Assembly: GCA_947044365.1 (NCBI GenBank)
Contig: OX345637.1
Span: 4,512,501 to 4,576,500, forward strand
Source: Petrosia ficiformis
Lineage: Eukaryota > Porifera > Demospongiae > Haplosclerida > Petrosiidae
DNA length: 64,000 nt
Direction of reading: 5' to 3'
Under the pieces are notes generated by a model, which was not told the origin of the DNA, did no database searches, and was given only the letters and a program-made list of their open reading frames with translations. Both the position numbers and the translations under genes were made by a program. How positions within the stretch are numbered: position 1 is the first letter of the stretch; each line of letters begins with the position of its first letter. Shown piece after piece: positions 34,501 through 43,496 of the stretch.

Positions 34501-37500
34501 TATCAGATGCAACTTAAGAGACACACGCGTTCTACACGCAATGTAAACGCGAGCGTCGAAAATTGGTACGCGTTCGTTGTAAATCTACACGCGTTCGTAG
34601 TTAAACCCGCACGCGTACGCGTACGCGTTCACGCGTGTATACGCGTTTATATCGCACGGGTTTAATATGCACGCGCGCGCGTGTTTATATAACGCACGCG
34701 TTCAAACGCGTTTGCCAAAAATGCATACGCGTTCGCTGAAATTGCATACGCGTTCGCTAAAATTGCGTACGCGTTCAACACGAGTTTACCTCTTAAGTTG
34801 CATCTGATATGTACTGTACAAATGGTGGAGACGATTATTGACATTGATGGCAGCTAGGGCTTGGATGAATTTTTGAAATAACATTTGAAGCTTCGTCAGC
34901 AAGAGCAAACAAAGGTTCAAAGGTTCAAAGATTCACATGTTTTTATCAATGTTACTCTTACCATGATTGACTATAGAAAACCTCTAAGACTGTATTATTA
35001 CTTCATAATAAGTACTAGTCACGATCCTGTCACTGTTTCTACTCAGGTTTAGCATTGCTGGACTAAGAAATGAGATAGCAGCTCCCAGTAACATAGCCTC
35101 AACCTTTCTGGAACATGGCCACATTATTAACTACATGTTTAGATTGTACAAATTCACATACGCAAACATTAAAATGAGCATGGTAGTGAAGCTTCCAGCT
35201 GTCTTCCTGCACCCATCAAAGCATAATTTTTATATCACTGGGATTCTTAACTCTTCTTACCACCAAAGTATATCAAGTTAGAATCTTTGATGATCTAAAT
35301 TTCAAGAGTTGTGGGCTGAAAGAGTTTGATTATGAATATGAACCACCCTGGCCATACAATTTAATTTTTAAGTTATTCGCTTGCAAATAATCGCAAATTT
35401 TGTGAGTGCTGAAGTTTTCACAATATTCTGTAACAAGTTTTTACTTCAGTAGTACTTAACACACTAAATATACTGTTAAGTCTTATACTGTCAGTATAAT
35501 ATATAACACACAGGTACCTCACCTATTGAATACATTAAGTACACTTTATCAATCTATGGATTCTCGAACTGTCATGTTCCATAAATTAAACAGATTACAA
35601 GGAAAACTTGATCTATTGTTAGCACAAGTGAGTCACACCTGTTCAGTTGTCATGCCAACCATTACTGAATATTTTCTAATAGACTAGTGAAGATAATGGT
35701 GACAATGGGATGTCAAATCAACTTCAATTTTTGACCACTCCTCTCTTATCAGTAGCTGCTGGTGGAGGTATGGCATTTCTAATGTGATTGCATACATGTA
35801 TACACATACATGTATACACATACATGTAGTACATGTCAATAAAAAGTCACTATACAGACTGATGATATAGCAACAACAATTACTGTCTTACTACTGTGTA
35901 TCGAATTGACATGTATGGCAATTACTGTTAAAACTACTTTTGAACTTCTGTAGTGTGGAAATGAAACTACTAAGTAATTACTATACTGTATGGTGGTGAC
36001 ATTTTATTGACATACTGTACATGTACATTTCAGTTATTACACATGTACATGTATAATGGTTACAGATAGGGGTGGGCAGTATTGGCAATTTTTATACCAG
36101 TTGTGTTATCACAATATTACTAAATACTGACTAACCACATGTTCCAATTGGTCACCACCAGCAACTCGTTCAGACTATTACAATACTACATCTACAATGT
36201 ATCTGTAAACTTACGTTTTTGGCATACTGTATATAAGGCAAACAAAAAGCCTTTCGTATCAATTGCCTGACACAACCACACCAATAGTTATCCCAATCAG
36301 CACACAAATGTAGCATCTTCTATTGAAGAAATAGATGTCTACCACTATTTTCTAACTCAATCGCTACCTAGAATTGGCTAGAAAGCCTAACAAACACTGC
36401 TAAAGCAGATTTCAGTTGGCCATGTGCTCAAAGGTACATGTACATGTATGAGCATGGCACATAAATTATTTGATTAACCATATATTTTCTTATTTTTGTG
36501 TGCAAATTTTTGTAATATCGTACTGCGGTATAGGAATGAATACTGGATTTTTACTAAATACCGATATGCCGCCCATCCTTAGGTACTGACATGTACATGC
36601 ATGTTTTACATTAGTTATGTACATGTACATGTGAGCTGATAGAATTATAATGTAATGTACAATAAAGAATACTAACTGGGTCTATTAATATTTACTAGTC
36701 TTGGAAAATGTTAGATGCATGGATTCATACTAGAAACACGCTTCATTTGTTAACGTAAATGCATTTATGTACATGTATGACTACATTGGTACAATAAAAC
36801 ACTTTTAGATTTAAGATTACATTTCGGTCATTTGTTTAATTATGGAGGGGGGTTTTTAGTGAAGGCGAAGTAAGATAGGGACTTAAACTGAAGAGTTGAA
36901 ATCATAATGTACATGTACATGTACATGTATATCTGTAGGAATTAGTCACTGGTAAATTTACAGTATATGTCAATAAAATGTCAACATACAGTAACAGTAA
37001 TTACCTTAATTCTACTGTCATTATAGTACAGTCTCACTACTGTGGTGTTCAATTGACAAGTACGCCAATTACTGTTAAAACTACTGTTGAACTACTGCAG
37101 TGTGATAATGAAACTACTGAGTAATTACTGTACTGTATGGTGACTTTTTATTGACATATACTGTATATTACAGATAGCTTCAGTCTACACAATGTAATGT
37201 GTTGATGCTTACAATTTGAATACCTTTTCTTTCAGACAATTTATTTAATGATGAAGAAGAAGCAGAATTGTTTCAATCATCAGATGATGAGGTAAGTAAG
37301 TACACATGTAAGTAAGTAAGTCTTTATCAGTTCTAAAATTTAGATAATATGACGAATTTAGTTACCAAGAAGTACTGTATATGTCAATAAGAAGTCGCCA
37401 TACAGTACAGTACATTCAAACTACAGCAATTCAACAGTAGTTTTAGCTGTAATTACTGTACATGTCAACTGTAGTGAGACAGTAATTACTATACTATATT

Positions 37501-39356
37501 GACGATAGAGCTAAGGTATTTGCTGTTACTGTATGATGACTTTTTATTGACATATACTGTACCTTACTAGTTAATCATTTGATTGTTATAATCATGTGAT
37601 TGATCTCCCTAGATAGCAATTTGTTTTCCTCCTTTACAAGTGGCCATGTAATAATCATTTAACCACATACATGTGTATGATAAAAAAAAAGAATAGAAAA
37701 AGTATTTATGGAGAAAATAGTATCCCTGTGATTATCCCAGTGATGACCAATAAAAATTGCCGATGACTTTCTTACATCTGCAACCATCAACATAATTATT
37801 ATTATAGTTACTTGTTTTCCATTCTTTTTAACAGTTATCGTATAAGTTTCGCAATGTATCTTAGCTACATGTACATGTACTTGTACCTTAGCTGTTAGTT
37901 ATTTAATTTCAGTTTGCACAATTCCACAAGTTGATTTCATCTTACCTGCTGGTCTATTATAGTTTGAACGTGCTTTTGGTTGCTTGCCAAACCCATTAAT
38001 TAAGTGAGACCCATTGATTGATGCAACATGCATTGCAACACATACACACATGTTTGCGACACAAATATTATGTATAATGTACATTGTGTATATTCTACTT
38101 TGCCGAAAGCAATCACCGGGATGTGTCTGGGGGCAATGATAAAAACATTTTATTGAAAGTATAAACATGTAGGGATGTATTACTGTATACATGTAGCTCA
38201 CAATTTAAAAATTTCGCGTTTTTATTAAATTTCGTTATAATCAATAAATTTTGCGGTTCAGTTCAAACTTCAGACAATTAAGCTTTCTTGTCTGAAGTTA
38301 GGACCAAACCGTGAAAGTTATTTCTTGATAGACTTCATAGTAAATGTTTAGCCATGTCTAGCTGCTTATTCAACTTCCTAACAGCTGCAGCAACTCCAGT
38401 CTCGCAAGCTTCTTGGCCAATTTGAGCTCGGATGATAGGATCGTATACTCACCATGCTTCTTGATCTTGCCTTCATTATTAACTATGAATGTAGCAAACA
38501 TTTTGGGCTATACATATATGAAAACCAAAAACATAATTGTGCAGACAAGGTTGTGATGGTACTGAGTAACAAAATTCGCCATAACGGTGTCAGGATTTTA
38601 TTCAGTTATAAGCACTATTTGTGTTCATAAAAGCACCTCTTTTGGCCATTTCATTACTACATCTGACCCCTTTCTTATTCTGTATGGATATTATACCAGA
38701 ACAATCTAGAATGACATGTATTGGGGAATAACGAAACACTGGACTGAACCAGAGACCCCAACACAACCAGTACCTATTAATTTAACTAATATTGAATTTA
38801 AATAATCATAATTATGTTGGTGCACTACCAAAATGATAATTCGTTTGGTTTGTAGAATGGTGATATGAAGGAATACCATTCCTCATATATACACACAAAT
38901 CATAAGTTAGCTTTGCAATTTTATCATACTTCTGTACAAAGCCATTGTAGACACTGTGTTTCCAGTGCAGAATTACATTCTCTTTCTGTGGAGTACTTTA
39001 CAGATCCAAGTGTTAACAAATGATTGAAGAGCTGTTCCTTGCTAGTGCTCTCCTCCACCATTTGTGAACACCCGTTACTAATTTGCACATGTGTAGTTCT
39101 CATTTTTATAATTGTCCATAATTATAACAGTATTGTAAGAGATAATGAGTCCTGACTTGGAGTAAAATCAAACCCAAAATTGATATACATATGCAAGGTT
39201 TATGTTAATCTCATTTTGTTTACATTCGTTTTTGGTTTTGATATGATAGATCCATACATGTTCTTTTAATTTTATCAACTCTTTCAATAGGAAGAAGAGG
39301 AGGAGGAGCAAGAAGAGAATGGGAGTCTCGATGAGGATGATGACATGGACATATAA
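9074..39356 (+). CDS. WDR43: WDR43 (UTP5) homologue, complete 15-exon gene
   Basis: WDR43/UTP5 is a nucleolar t-UTP subunit of the small-subunit processome, needed for pre-rRNA transcription and 18S maturation. Exons: 9074-9247, 10273-10404, 12775-12893, 13657-13774, 16893-16990, 17711-17801, 22685-22816, 30723-30812, 32077-32327, 33687-33855, 33943-34038, 35514-35627, 35683-35767, 37236-37291, 39291-39356. All have GT..AG borders and compatible phases, giving about 596 residues (human 677). WD repeats occupy roughly residues 1-290 (FCLAWAP, AGRTIKLWNI, QDDRTMCLW, LKLVAICEDGIIHMF). The Utp12 domain is about 406-528. The C-terminus is very acidic (SSDDEEEEEEEQEE), as in other WDR43 proteins. 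The start is the ATG after two in-frame GTGs. Introns range from 55 bp to 7.9 kb; the long ones are packed with transposons and ACATGT repeats. Confidence 0.93.
9457..9753. mobile_element. hAT-type MITE in WDR43 intron 1
   Basis: The left end is TAGGGCAGGGAATTGG and the right end is CATCCTAGCCCTA. It is flanked by ATTTTTAT at 9449-9456 and 9754-9761, an exact 8-bp target duplication. The interior is rich in GATTGATTAAT motifs and has no coding frame. Confidence 0.8.
9803..10198 (-). mobile_element. hAT-type MITE in WDR43 intron 1, CTGCAACG ends
   Basis: CTGCAACGGATA near the left end matches the inverted AATATATTCGTTGCAG at the right end. TTTAAGG borders both sides (9796-9802 and 10199-10205). 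The interior shares, in inverted orientation, a block with the element at 15,879-16,240 (GCACATGCGTAAAC here, GTTTGTGCATGTGC there), so the two are related. Confidence 0.6.
10811..11195 (+). mobile_element. MITE family M1, copy 1
   Basis: It begins AGTATCCCTGCATTC and ends GGAAAGCAATCATAGGGATG, with inner blocks CCCATTAATTGAC and TTCCTTAACTACGTA. The same order occurs at 31,035-31,542 and 37,719-38,124, and inverted at about 51,590-52,003. The left end is degenerate in this copy. Confidence 0.5.
12415..12594. mobile_element. hAT-like MITE in WDR43 intron 2
   Basis: CAGTGTTTCCCCCAGGATAA at the left is matched by TTTGGGGGAAACACTG at the right. CAGTGxxxCCC ends are typical of hAT elements. No clear 8-bp duplication is seen because both flanks are ACATGT repeats. 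Confidence 0.55.
14343..15371. mobile_element. 1-kb inverted-repeat element carrying a 57-bp satellite
   Basis: The left end is CCCTCAATAAAAAGTTCCCG and the reverse-complemented right end is CCCTCGATAAAAAGTTCCCG. The inverted repeats continue through TAxAGTAAACGTA. The interior contains two diverged copies of a block of about 165 bp (around 14,600-14,900) and a tandem 57-bp array. No coding frame was recognised. Confidence 0.65.
15070..15300 (+). repeat. 57-bp tandem repeat, four units
   Basis: Units start at 15,070, 15,127, 15,184 and 15,241, with a fifth beginning at 15,298. Each contains ACCATCAACCTAAGTACGTA and GGCGCACAGTAGTTTACTA. The period is exactly 57 bp. Confidence 0.9.
15879..16240 (+). 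mobile_element. hAT-type MITE in WDR43 intron 4
   Basis: The ends are TAGGGCTGGAAGGGATATCT and inverted CCGTTCCAGCCCTA, flanked exactly by GTTAAAAT (15,871-15,878 and 16,241-16,248), an 8-bp target duplication. It is related in inverse orientation to the element at 9803-10,198. Confidence 0.82.
17860..18071 (+). mobile_element. hAT-like MITE family M2, copy 1
   Basis: The left end CAGAGTTTTTGATAA matches the reverse-complemented right end CAGTGTTTTTGATAAG. Flanks ATGTACAT and ATGTATAC agree at 6 of 8 positions. An inverted copy lies at 30,189-30,392. Confidence 0.6.
18590..18850. repeat. CpG-rich ACGCGT element, degenerate copy
   Basis: It contains many CGCGT/ACGCG words (ACGCGTTTGC, GTACGCGTTGCGTACGTA). 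It ends CTTAAGTTATATCTGATAGG, resembling the right end of the better preserved element at 34,494-34,816. The left end is not clear. Confidence 0.5.
19640..20616 (+). pseudogene. Tc1-like DD34E transposase, copy 1 (damaged)
   Basis: The plus strand reads through a Tc1-family transposase: YTIAKLLREGN (helix-turn-helix region), LDDKTTAVQLEKIL, RSKLGWTFHGSAYCQLIREQ, DVVWTDECSV (first catalytic Asp), KHPAKVHVWAGISWQG, EGINWWKTPAESPDINPIEN (catalytic Glu) and, at the end, VVPKIIELNGGPTGY followed by TAA at 20,614-20,616. Damage: a frame change near the N-terminus, an in-frame TAG at 20,060-20,062 right after DECSV, a deletion after INVLETFL that removes the region of the second Asp, and a one-base shift after VTVMKC. 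A 66-bp GT..AG intron (20,125-20,190) interrupts KPKPR|PKHP and is absent from the relative at 25,100. Confidence 0.85.
20817..21898 (-). pseudogene. BEN-domain gene carried by transposon copy 1
   Basis: Minus-strand exons can be read from the transposon's right end inward: 21,863-21,898 (MYATKLLIGMTE), 21,697-21,766 (LTDKMSLRKEFKDVQEKS), then about 21,470-21,595 (FYLVYFEEEHCVSIVGSKAI), about 21,290-21,434 (TKKDLQVLENKFITGE) and about 21,130-21,240 (a Lys-rich NPKKKSNKK stretch). The last exon ends at 20,817. It carries the C-terminal half of a BEN domain (NRLVCKLARESYFGPAVMQR, then LPKDKLEKLKK). BEN domains bind DNA or mediate protein contacts in chromatin regulators such as BANP/SMAR1 and NAC1. 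A frame change within the third exon (near VYVGDQKG) suggests decay. The same gene type, with matching YFxxEExVSxV wording, occurs in copy 2, so it belongs to the element rather than to WDR43. Confidence 0.7.
22150..22540. mobile_element. Fold-back MITE in WDR43 intron 6
   Basis: The left arm (AAAAATGAAAGAGATACGAA..GGACCCAAAATTAAACAAAC) is mirrored by the right arm (GTTTGTTTAATTTTGGGTCC..CATTTTTATTGAAA), each about 120 bp, with about 100 bp between. A single related arm is at about 46,425-46,535. It is non-coding. Confidence 0.65.
23110..24349 (-). pseudogene. ZNF862/KIAA1586-type hAT-derived gene fragment
   Basis: Several minus-strand frames in order resemble the large hAT-derived family found in sponges, cnidarians and vertebrates (ZNF862, KIAA1586). 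They are TFEKWQRTFDQEYQSSTWVK (near 24,260-24,320), LPLHADASGLVSCLLGSL, SLGITDILDQSNLLAAEGNS, then after a frame change VDGGTDGTSVNVAQQNGMRG, then LLRLYYLYEKTPKMT-like wording and KEVFELPKGGN. Stops and frameshifts separate the blocks and the middle of the protein is missing, so it is a pseudogene. Its upstream end is cut by the left end of the second Tc1+BEN element. It lies in WDR43 intron 7. Confidence 0.65.
24577..25411 (+). pseudogene. Tc1-like DD34E transposase, copy 2 (truncated)
   Basis: The expected ATG (24,577) opens YTKQRIV; the frame then slips by one base into LYQNGFKPPKIAKILSEEG. From there to 25,411 the frame is open except for one TAG (25,043-25,045). Recognisable parts are RKFQETGCLNRHPGSGCPSK, KQDDETTAYQLHALL, SMGWTFRGSAYCQLIRD, ENVIFTEECTV (Glu in place of the usual first Asp at this position, TEEC versus TDEC), KHPLKVHVWAGIS, MMADNDPKHTS (second catalytic Asp) and PAESPDLNPIENVWHELK with the catalytic Glu 34 residues after that Asp, giving a DD34E-type spacing. 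The C-terminus is replaced by the adjoining BEN gene. There is no intron at the place where copy 1 has one. Confidence 0.88.
25413..26949 (-). pseudogene. BEN-domain gene carried by transposon copy 2, 3' end deleted
   Basis: Read on the minus strand from the ATG at 26,949 (MSCQKHPFTRSSRHPLFPSV). A segment MALTAIIKSTQK is spliced (GTGAGT..TATAG) to AKMLLLYFPDEESVSVVKES and KQGSLCCVKERGKVYNGVVV. After a GTAAGT donor comes an acidic exon DHMDKQSVDTDNLNGVATRE, then a coiled-coil exon TIQELETRLAKQEALTERAL. A Pro-rich linker (PPPLPDPVIPTD) leads to the start of a BEN domain, DVVRKYPNLRKENVIGKLAV, which stops abruptly at 25,413. Introns are GT..AG and 50-90 bp. Layout and the YFxDEExVSVV block match the gene in copy 1. 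It may still be transcribed, but it lacks half the BEN domain. Confidence 0.65.
27610..28214 (-). pseudogene. Second ZNF862-like (TTF-type zinc finger) fragment
   Basis: The minus-strand frame includes KSGFDSTWIHEYKWLEYFEK, DGRLDRLCKLWEGTQEMEKG and WTSIPCFTLRKDKIKKHAVT, the N-terminal zinc-finger region of the ZNF862/KIAA1586-type family. Further along (lower coordinates, other frame) come AELSNGGILCAF, CKCIYW, a TGA, and YKQEISHTTIYPHLQTLAE, matching the next part of that family (LYWL.KEE..HTT.Y..L). Internal stops mark it as dead. Located in WDR43 intron 7. Confidence 0.6.
28855..28895 (+). repeat. Homopolymer block: T13 then G16
   Basis: Thirteen T are followed directly by sixteen G, then T, eight G, A and GGG, with lone interruptions only. 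The G tract can form a G-quadruplex; length is likely polymorphic or error-prone. Confidence 0.9.
29567..29810 (+). repeat. Three-unit minisatellite in WDR43 intron 7
   Basis: Three units at about 29,567, 29,668 and 29,752 share ATGCCxGAAGA(A/G)GAC, GTCAAATTGGAAATCxGGCT and GATTCATGAACATC. Spacing is about 84-101 bp. Translation gives no recognisable protein. Confidence 0.75.
30189..30392 (-). mobile_element. hAT-like MITE family M2, copy 2
   Basis: Inverted relative of 17,860-18,071: ends CAGTGTTTTGACAAGCTC and inverted TTAAAAACTCTG. Flanks GCGTAGGT and GCATAGAT agree at 6 of 8 positions, compatible with an aged 8-bp duplication. Confidence 0.6.
31035..31542 (+). mobile_element. MITE family M1, copy 2 (best preserved)
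   Basis: The left end AGTATCCCTATAATTGCTTT is matched by the inverted right end AAAGCAATTATAGGGATGGC. Inner blocks (GATGACTATGTATCAATCAT, CCACGCCCATTAATTGACAG) recur in the other copies. It includes an (AT)n run near 31,480-31,505. Located in WDR43 intron 8. Confidence 0.65.
34494..34816. mobile_element. CpG-rich MITE with perfect 27-bp inverted repeats
   Basis: The left end (34,494-34,520) starts CAGTACATATCAGATGCAAC; the right end (34,790-34,816) is its exact reverse complement over 27 bp. TA lies on both sides. The interior is a near-continuous run of ACGCGT/GCGTTCG words (ACGCGTACGCGTACGCGTTC), very different from the CpG-poor surroundings. Located in WDR43 intron 11. A degenerate relative lies at 18,590-18,850. 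Confidence 0.8.
35830..36019. mobile_element. Tc1/mariner-type MITE family M3, copy 1
   Basis: The left end CATGTCAATAAAAAGTCACT is mirrored by the right end GACATTTTATTGACATACTG. The interior CAATTGACATGTATGGCAAT is shared with the next two copies. Located in WDR43 intron 13. Confidence 0.6.
36067..36581. mobile_element. hAT-like element with GGGTGGGC ends
   Basis: TAGGGGTGGGCAGTATTGGC at the left and inverted CCGATATGCCGCCCATCCTTA at the right resemble the TAGGGATGGGCGATAT ends of the hAT element at 4655-5104. No exact target duplication is visible. Inner sequence is non-coding. Confidence 0.5.
36959..37165. mobile_element. Tc1/mariner-type MITE family M3, copy 2
   Basis: TACAGTATATGTCAATAAAA at the left is the mirror of TTTTTATTGACATATACTGTA at the right, with TA at both ends. 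The interior contains GACAAGTACGCCAATTACTG. Confidence 0.72.
37373..37561. mobile_element. Tc1/mariner-type MITE family M3, copy 3
   Basis: CTGTATATGTCAATAAGAAG at the left is matched by CTTTTTATTGACATATACTG at the right. It shares its interior with copies 1 and 2 but in rearranged order. Located in WDR43 intron 14, 80 bp after exon 14. Confidence 0.6.
37719..38124 (+). mobile_element. MITE family M1, copy 3
   Basis: It starts AGTATCCCTGTGATTATCCC and ends CGAAAGCAATCACCGGGATG, with the inner CCCATTAATTAAGTGAGACC block. More diverged than the copy at 31,035. Confidence 0.5.
38340..38530 (-). pseudogene. Transposon-derived coding fragment
   Basis: The minus strand reads MFATFIVNNEGKIKKHGEYT, then in a second frame SRAQIGQEACETGVAAAVRK and LNKQLDMAKHLL before a stop. 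The wording resembles transposon-encoded proteins I associate with sponge and cnidarian genomes, but I cannot name the family. Frame changes suggest decay. Confidence 0.3.
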
Positions 39357-42300
39357 TTTATTTCACATCATCTACCAACTGCTTTCTGTTTATAGATCCT
39401 CTCTTTACTATCATTATAAATATTATACAGTATTGTGATATATATTTATCATGTTTTACATAATGTGATTTGAAGTATTTTGTGGCAAGGCAAATGTTTT
39501 GTGAAGAAGATTTTTGTGAGAATTTTAAAACATGACAACTGTAAGAAAGCAGTATGTGTGATTGTCAAGTTCTTAATATCAGGTTTCGGTTTAACAAAAT
39601 TAAAATGAGGAAGTAACTGCACAACTGCTCTAAGAGGAATGGTGTTCTTAACTGTATAAGTCTCGTGATCTTTCCTTTAAAATGAACTGGAGATACAGTC
39701 AGAGCAGTAGTCTAGCATAGCCAGCCCTTTCCACTCTAGCTAGCAGTGATGATACATGAGGAACTTAGAATTGTAAGGTGTCTCCAAATTCCTATAACTT
39801 CACTTTCAAAAGTGATAGTATGTATAATGTGACCTGCATAATACATAAATTTACCAATCAATTTTGAAATACTGTCACATAATATATATATATAATTATA
39901 TTCATTTCGAGTTAAAAAGAAATAATGGATGAGGTATTATATTCCTCAGATGTAACAATCCAAATTATAATCACAATGCAATATTACAAGTTGGGAAATG
40001 AAAACCAAGCTGTATTCCATCCAATTATACACCCTTATTTCACACTCTACCATAGTAATACTATAGTACTAATTGTGTAGAGTGGAGAAATTATTACAGA
40101 ATCCTAATTAGGTATAGTAATTATTATGCAGGAAGTTTTTGTTGCATATGATTGTAAATAACTAACTATATCACTAGGCAGAGAACGTATCTCACTTTAA
40201 TAAAATTATAAATAGAATGTGGCCAATCTTCTCGACTTCTGATGGCATGGGCCCTGCAGACTATTGCTATAGTGAGAATTTCTACTCTCAGTGTCAAGAA
40301 ACACAGCAAGAATTATTGCTCAAAATCAATTTTTTCCCTACATCGTTATTGATCCGTCATTATACTACATCAGAGAGTGATGATTGTCTTGATTATGATC
40401 TTGCCTATAATATAAAGTATAAATATGTTTCACAAATACTGTGATGTAACGATATACAATATAACACATGCATTGCAGTGTTGATAAATACATTGCAGTA
40501 TTTGTAAATACGTCAATATATTGTATGCATTGCAGTATTTATAAATACATTGATTTTGACCCCAACGGCACTCCATATATACATGTATATATATATATAT
40601 GTATGTATGTATGTATGAATGTATTTAGGTTATTTGTATAGGATTAAGAGTAGGAGCAGTATAAATACAAGAATGATTGTTACTATAGAAAAATATAAAA
40701 CAAATTGTTGAGTTAACTTATACCGTAGGCTGGGAAAATTATGCGAAGGAAAACCTTCACACATTTGGCAAAAATAATGCTGCTCACAAAAACAAAAAAG
40801 GTATAAACATGGACAAGGTACAGTAATTAGAGATCATGAATATTTAAATTCGCGAACACTCCAAAATTTACTGTTTGCTCATTCGCGTAATTTTCTTGCA
40901 TACAGTAACTTAAACTACTTTAGTAAGGCATTGTAGCTTGTTTCCATATGGTTGTGGGTTCTTATGCATAATACGTCATGTCACAATAGTTCAAGGAAAG
41001 TTGCAGCACTGTTGTTGGAAAAATACAGTCTTCCCAACAGTTGATGGAATTTGTGCATGTGGTGGAAATAGTAAACCAGTTTATCTTTACAGTCCTGTTA
41101 CTCAACAGTTAAAAAATAATGCCTATGGTAAGTTACACAACAAAATATTTCAATTTTGTCTGCAAATTTGTGCAAACTGAAATTCCAAACAACTATATAG
41201 ACAGAGACAAATATTACTAAATCATATACCTACTGCAAATAACTAAAACAATGTCATTAGTTAGTTAACTAAAGCCTTTTCAACTATGACTATAATTAGA
41301 ACTAACTATTCACACTAAAATGACTATAGAGCCCTTAGTCAAAACAGATCAAAGGCATATTTAGTAATCACACAACTCAAAACTAGGTGAAGAGAAACAC
41401 ACACTGTCACACACACTGTCACACACATATATAGTGTATGCAAAACAAGTTCTCCACTTCAATAGCAACACATAACTCACTTGCTAGTACACTTTGTCTT
41501 CTCCATCTGATTTTCCACATGATTTTCCACATGTTAGTTAATATAATTAACTCCTGAAGACGTACTCATCAACAATAAAGACTTGAAGACGATAGTACAT
41601 AATATAAAAGGCATAGAGAAGCTTACACTAGCTACTGAAGGAGGGGCTCCAAAAAGTACATCAACAACCAACAACGGATTATTATTCTATAACTAACAAT
41701 GAAAAGACTACAGTACATAATATAAAAAGGCAATAGAAGTTTACACTGAAATTGTGTGTGTGTAGCATTAATAGTGTGTATTAAATTATGATGGATTGGT
41801 GAAACATCCAGCATGGGATTCTAGTGACTCCAATTCTCCAACACATTTCCACCAGCCATTTGGTGGTCTGGGTATAGCCAGATAGACCCTTTCCATACAA
41901 GAATCTGACTATGGTAGAATAGGCATTGACTATTCTAACTATGCTTGATGTTTGAAACAGCTGTTCTAATAATAAAATTGTACCATTGGTTGTCTCTTAA
42001 CAACCATTTGAAATTTGATAGTTATATGGCGGTCAGTTATCGGGCTCGCCGCGCCTACGCGTGGGCGAGTCTTTAGCACTTTGGTTGTCATTCATTCTGT
42101 CTGTCCCCACTTTTTTAATTTAATCGTCGATTTAAAGACTTCATAGAGTAGTTTATCAAAATCGTATTGAAAAAAGATTTGCCACAGACATTGTTTTAGC
42201 GAGTTATTCATTCATTCCTTCCCAACTTTTTTTTTTACTTTGAACAGTTATAACTTCAAACGCATACCTCCTACAGCCGCCAAACTTTCTGATCTGTTCA

Positions 42301-43496
42301 CAAACATGGTCTTCTATTGCTCTGTTGTTTTTATAACGAAGTAAACTGTATAAAAAGTTACTTAGAATGGAAAATGCTAAACTCACTACACATCCTAGCC
42401 AGATGCTTTAAGCGTCGATTTAAAGACTTGATAGAGTAGAGAAAGAAGTTTATCAAAATCGTATTGAAAAGAGATTTGCCACAGACATTGTTTTAGCAAG
42501 TTACAGACTCATACATTCTATCTCTGTAAGCTCCCCAGTTTCTGCCATTTACTTGCAATAACCCACACCCAATGTGATCACGTGAGATCAAACGTGGCGG
42601 TCAGTTTAGAGCAATATCTTCCTTTCTGCTATTATTGAACTTTTGTTTGACTTTCAAATTACATATATTTGAACTGTAAGTTCAATGTTTTTGCTCATTG
42701 TAGTTGTAACAATGTATAATTCATTATAAGATAATTATCTTTAGTAACTGACAGTTGTGGGCATAGATATTTTGGTAATGAATGAGGTAATGAATATTTG
42801 TTGGAAGAGTATATTATGTAATTTGACTATAAATAATATAGTTATTATTGTGCAAAGCAGTATAGCTGATGGAGAATCATTCTTAGTCATCTTCCATGTG
42901 TTTTTATATTTATCAGAAATCAGTCTAGCCACAAAAATCTTTCTCAACCAATTTTCAACTTTATATAAACAACAAATTCAAATTTAAACTTGTTACTTTC
43001 TCTCTTGAATCTCATTTATTTAATTGTTGCAATTGCAACCTATCCTTAAGCTACAGCGGCGAGGCCACGCACCAAAGGTGCTTCATTTTTTGATATGTCT
43101 GTGTGTATGCGTGTGTGGACGGGTGTTTCTATATATATTGATAAACATTCTCTAAATATATATTCAGAAGATTTGCAAACATTACTAGTACTGAGAGATC
43201 AGGTTGATTGCAGATTTTGAAATAAATTAAGGAAGAGATCTTCCTCCAGAACTCATTCACAATAATTGTGATATTATTATTGTAGTTCATTTATGATAGC
43301 TGATCTTTTCCTGTTTCTATATCTTGTATTCATAACTTCATGTAAAGAAAGGTGTTTATATGCTGTATATACTACATTATACTTTACTCCCTAGCATTAT
43401 GAATTGCAAAAAGACAACATTTACAGGCCAAATACATTACTAATTTTCAGGTAAAAGTTTTTGACATAGTAACATTTGATAAATCAGAGCAAGAAA
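39357..43496. other. Intergenic region between WDR43 and the POT gene
   Basis: No confident gene. One candidate plus-strand exon ends at 41,128 before a GTAAGT donor and reads TVDGICACGGNSKPVYLYSP, reminiscent of a kelch-repeat blade, but no partner exons were found. Other content: AT-rich DNA, an (AT)n/TATG run at 40,575-40,625, and the direct duplication at 42,125-42,504. Confidence 0.4.
42125..42504 (+). repeat. Direct duplication, two diverged units
   Basis: CGTCGATTTAAAGACTTCAT and TTTGCCACAGACATTGTTTT occur at about 42,125-42,210 and again at 42,413-42,504 with a few substitutions and a small insertion (AGAAAGA). Confidence 0.75.

Noticed and set aside
40217..40444. 75-codon frame starting MWPIFSTSDGMG
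   Set aside because: No homology, no clear splice sites, and length within chance for this base composition.
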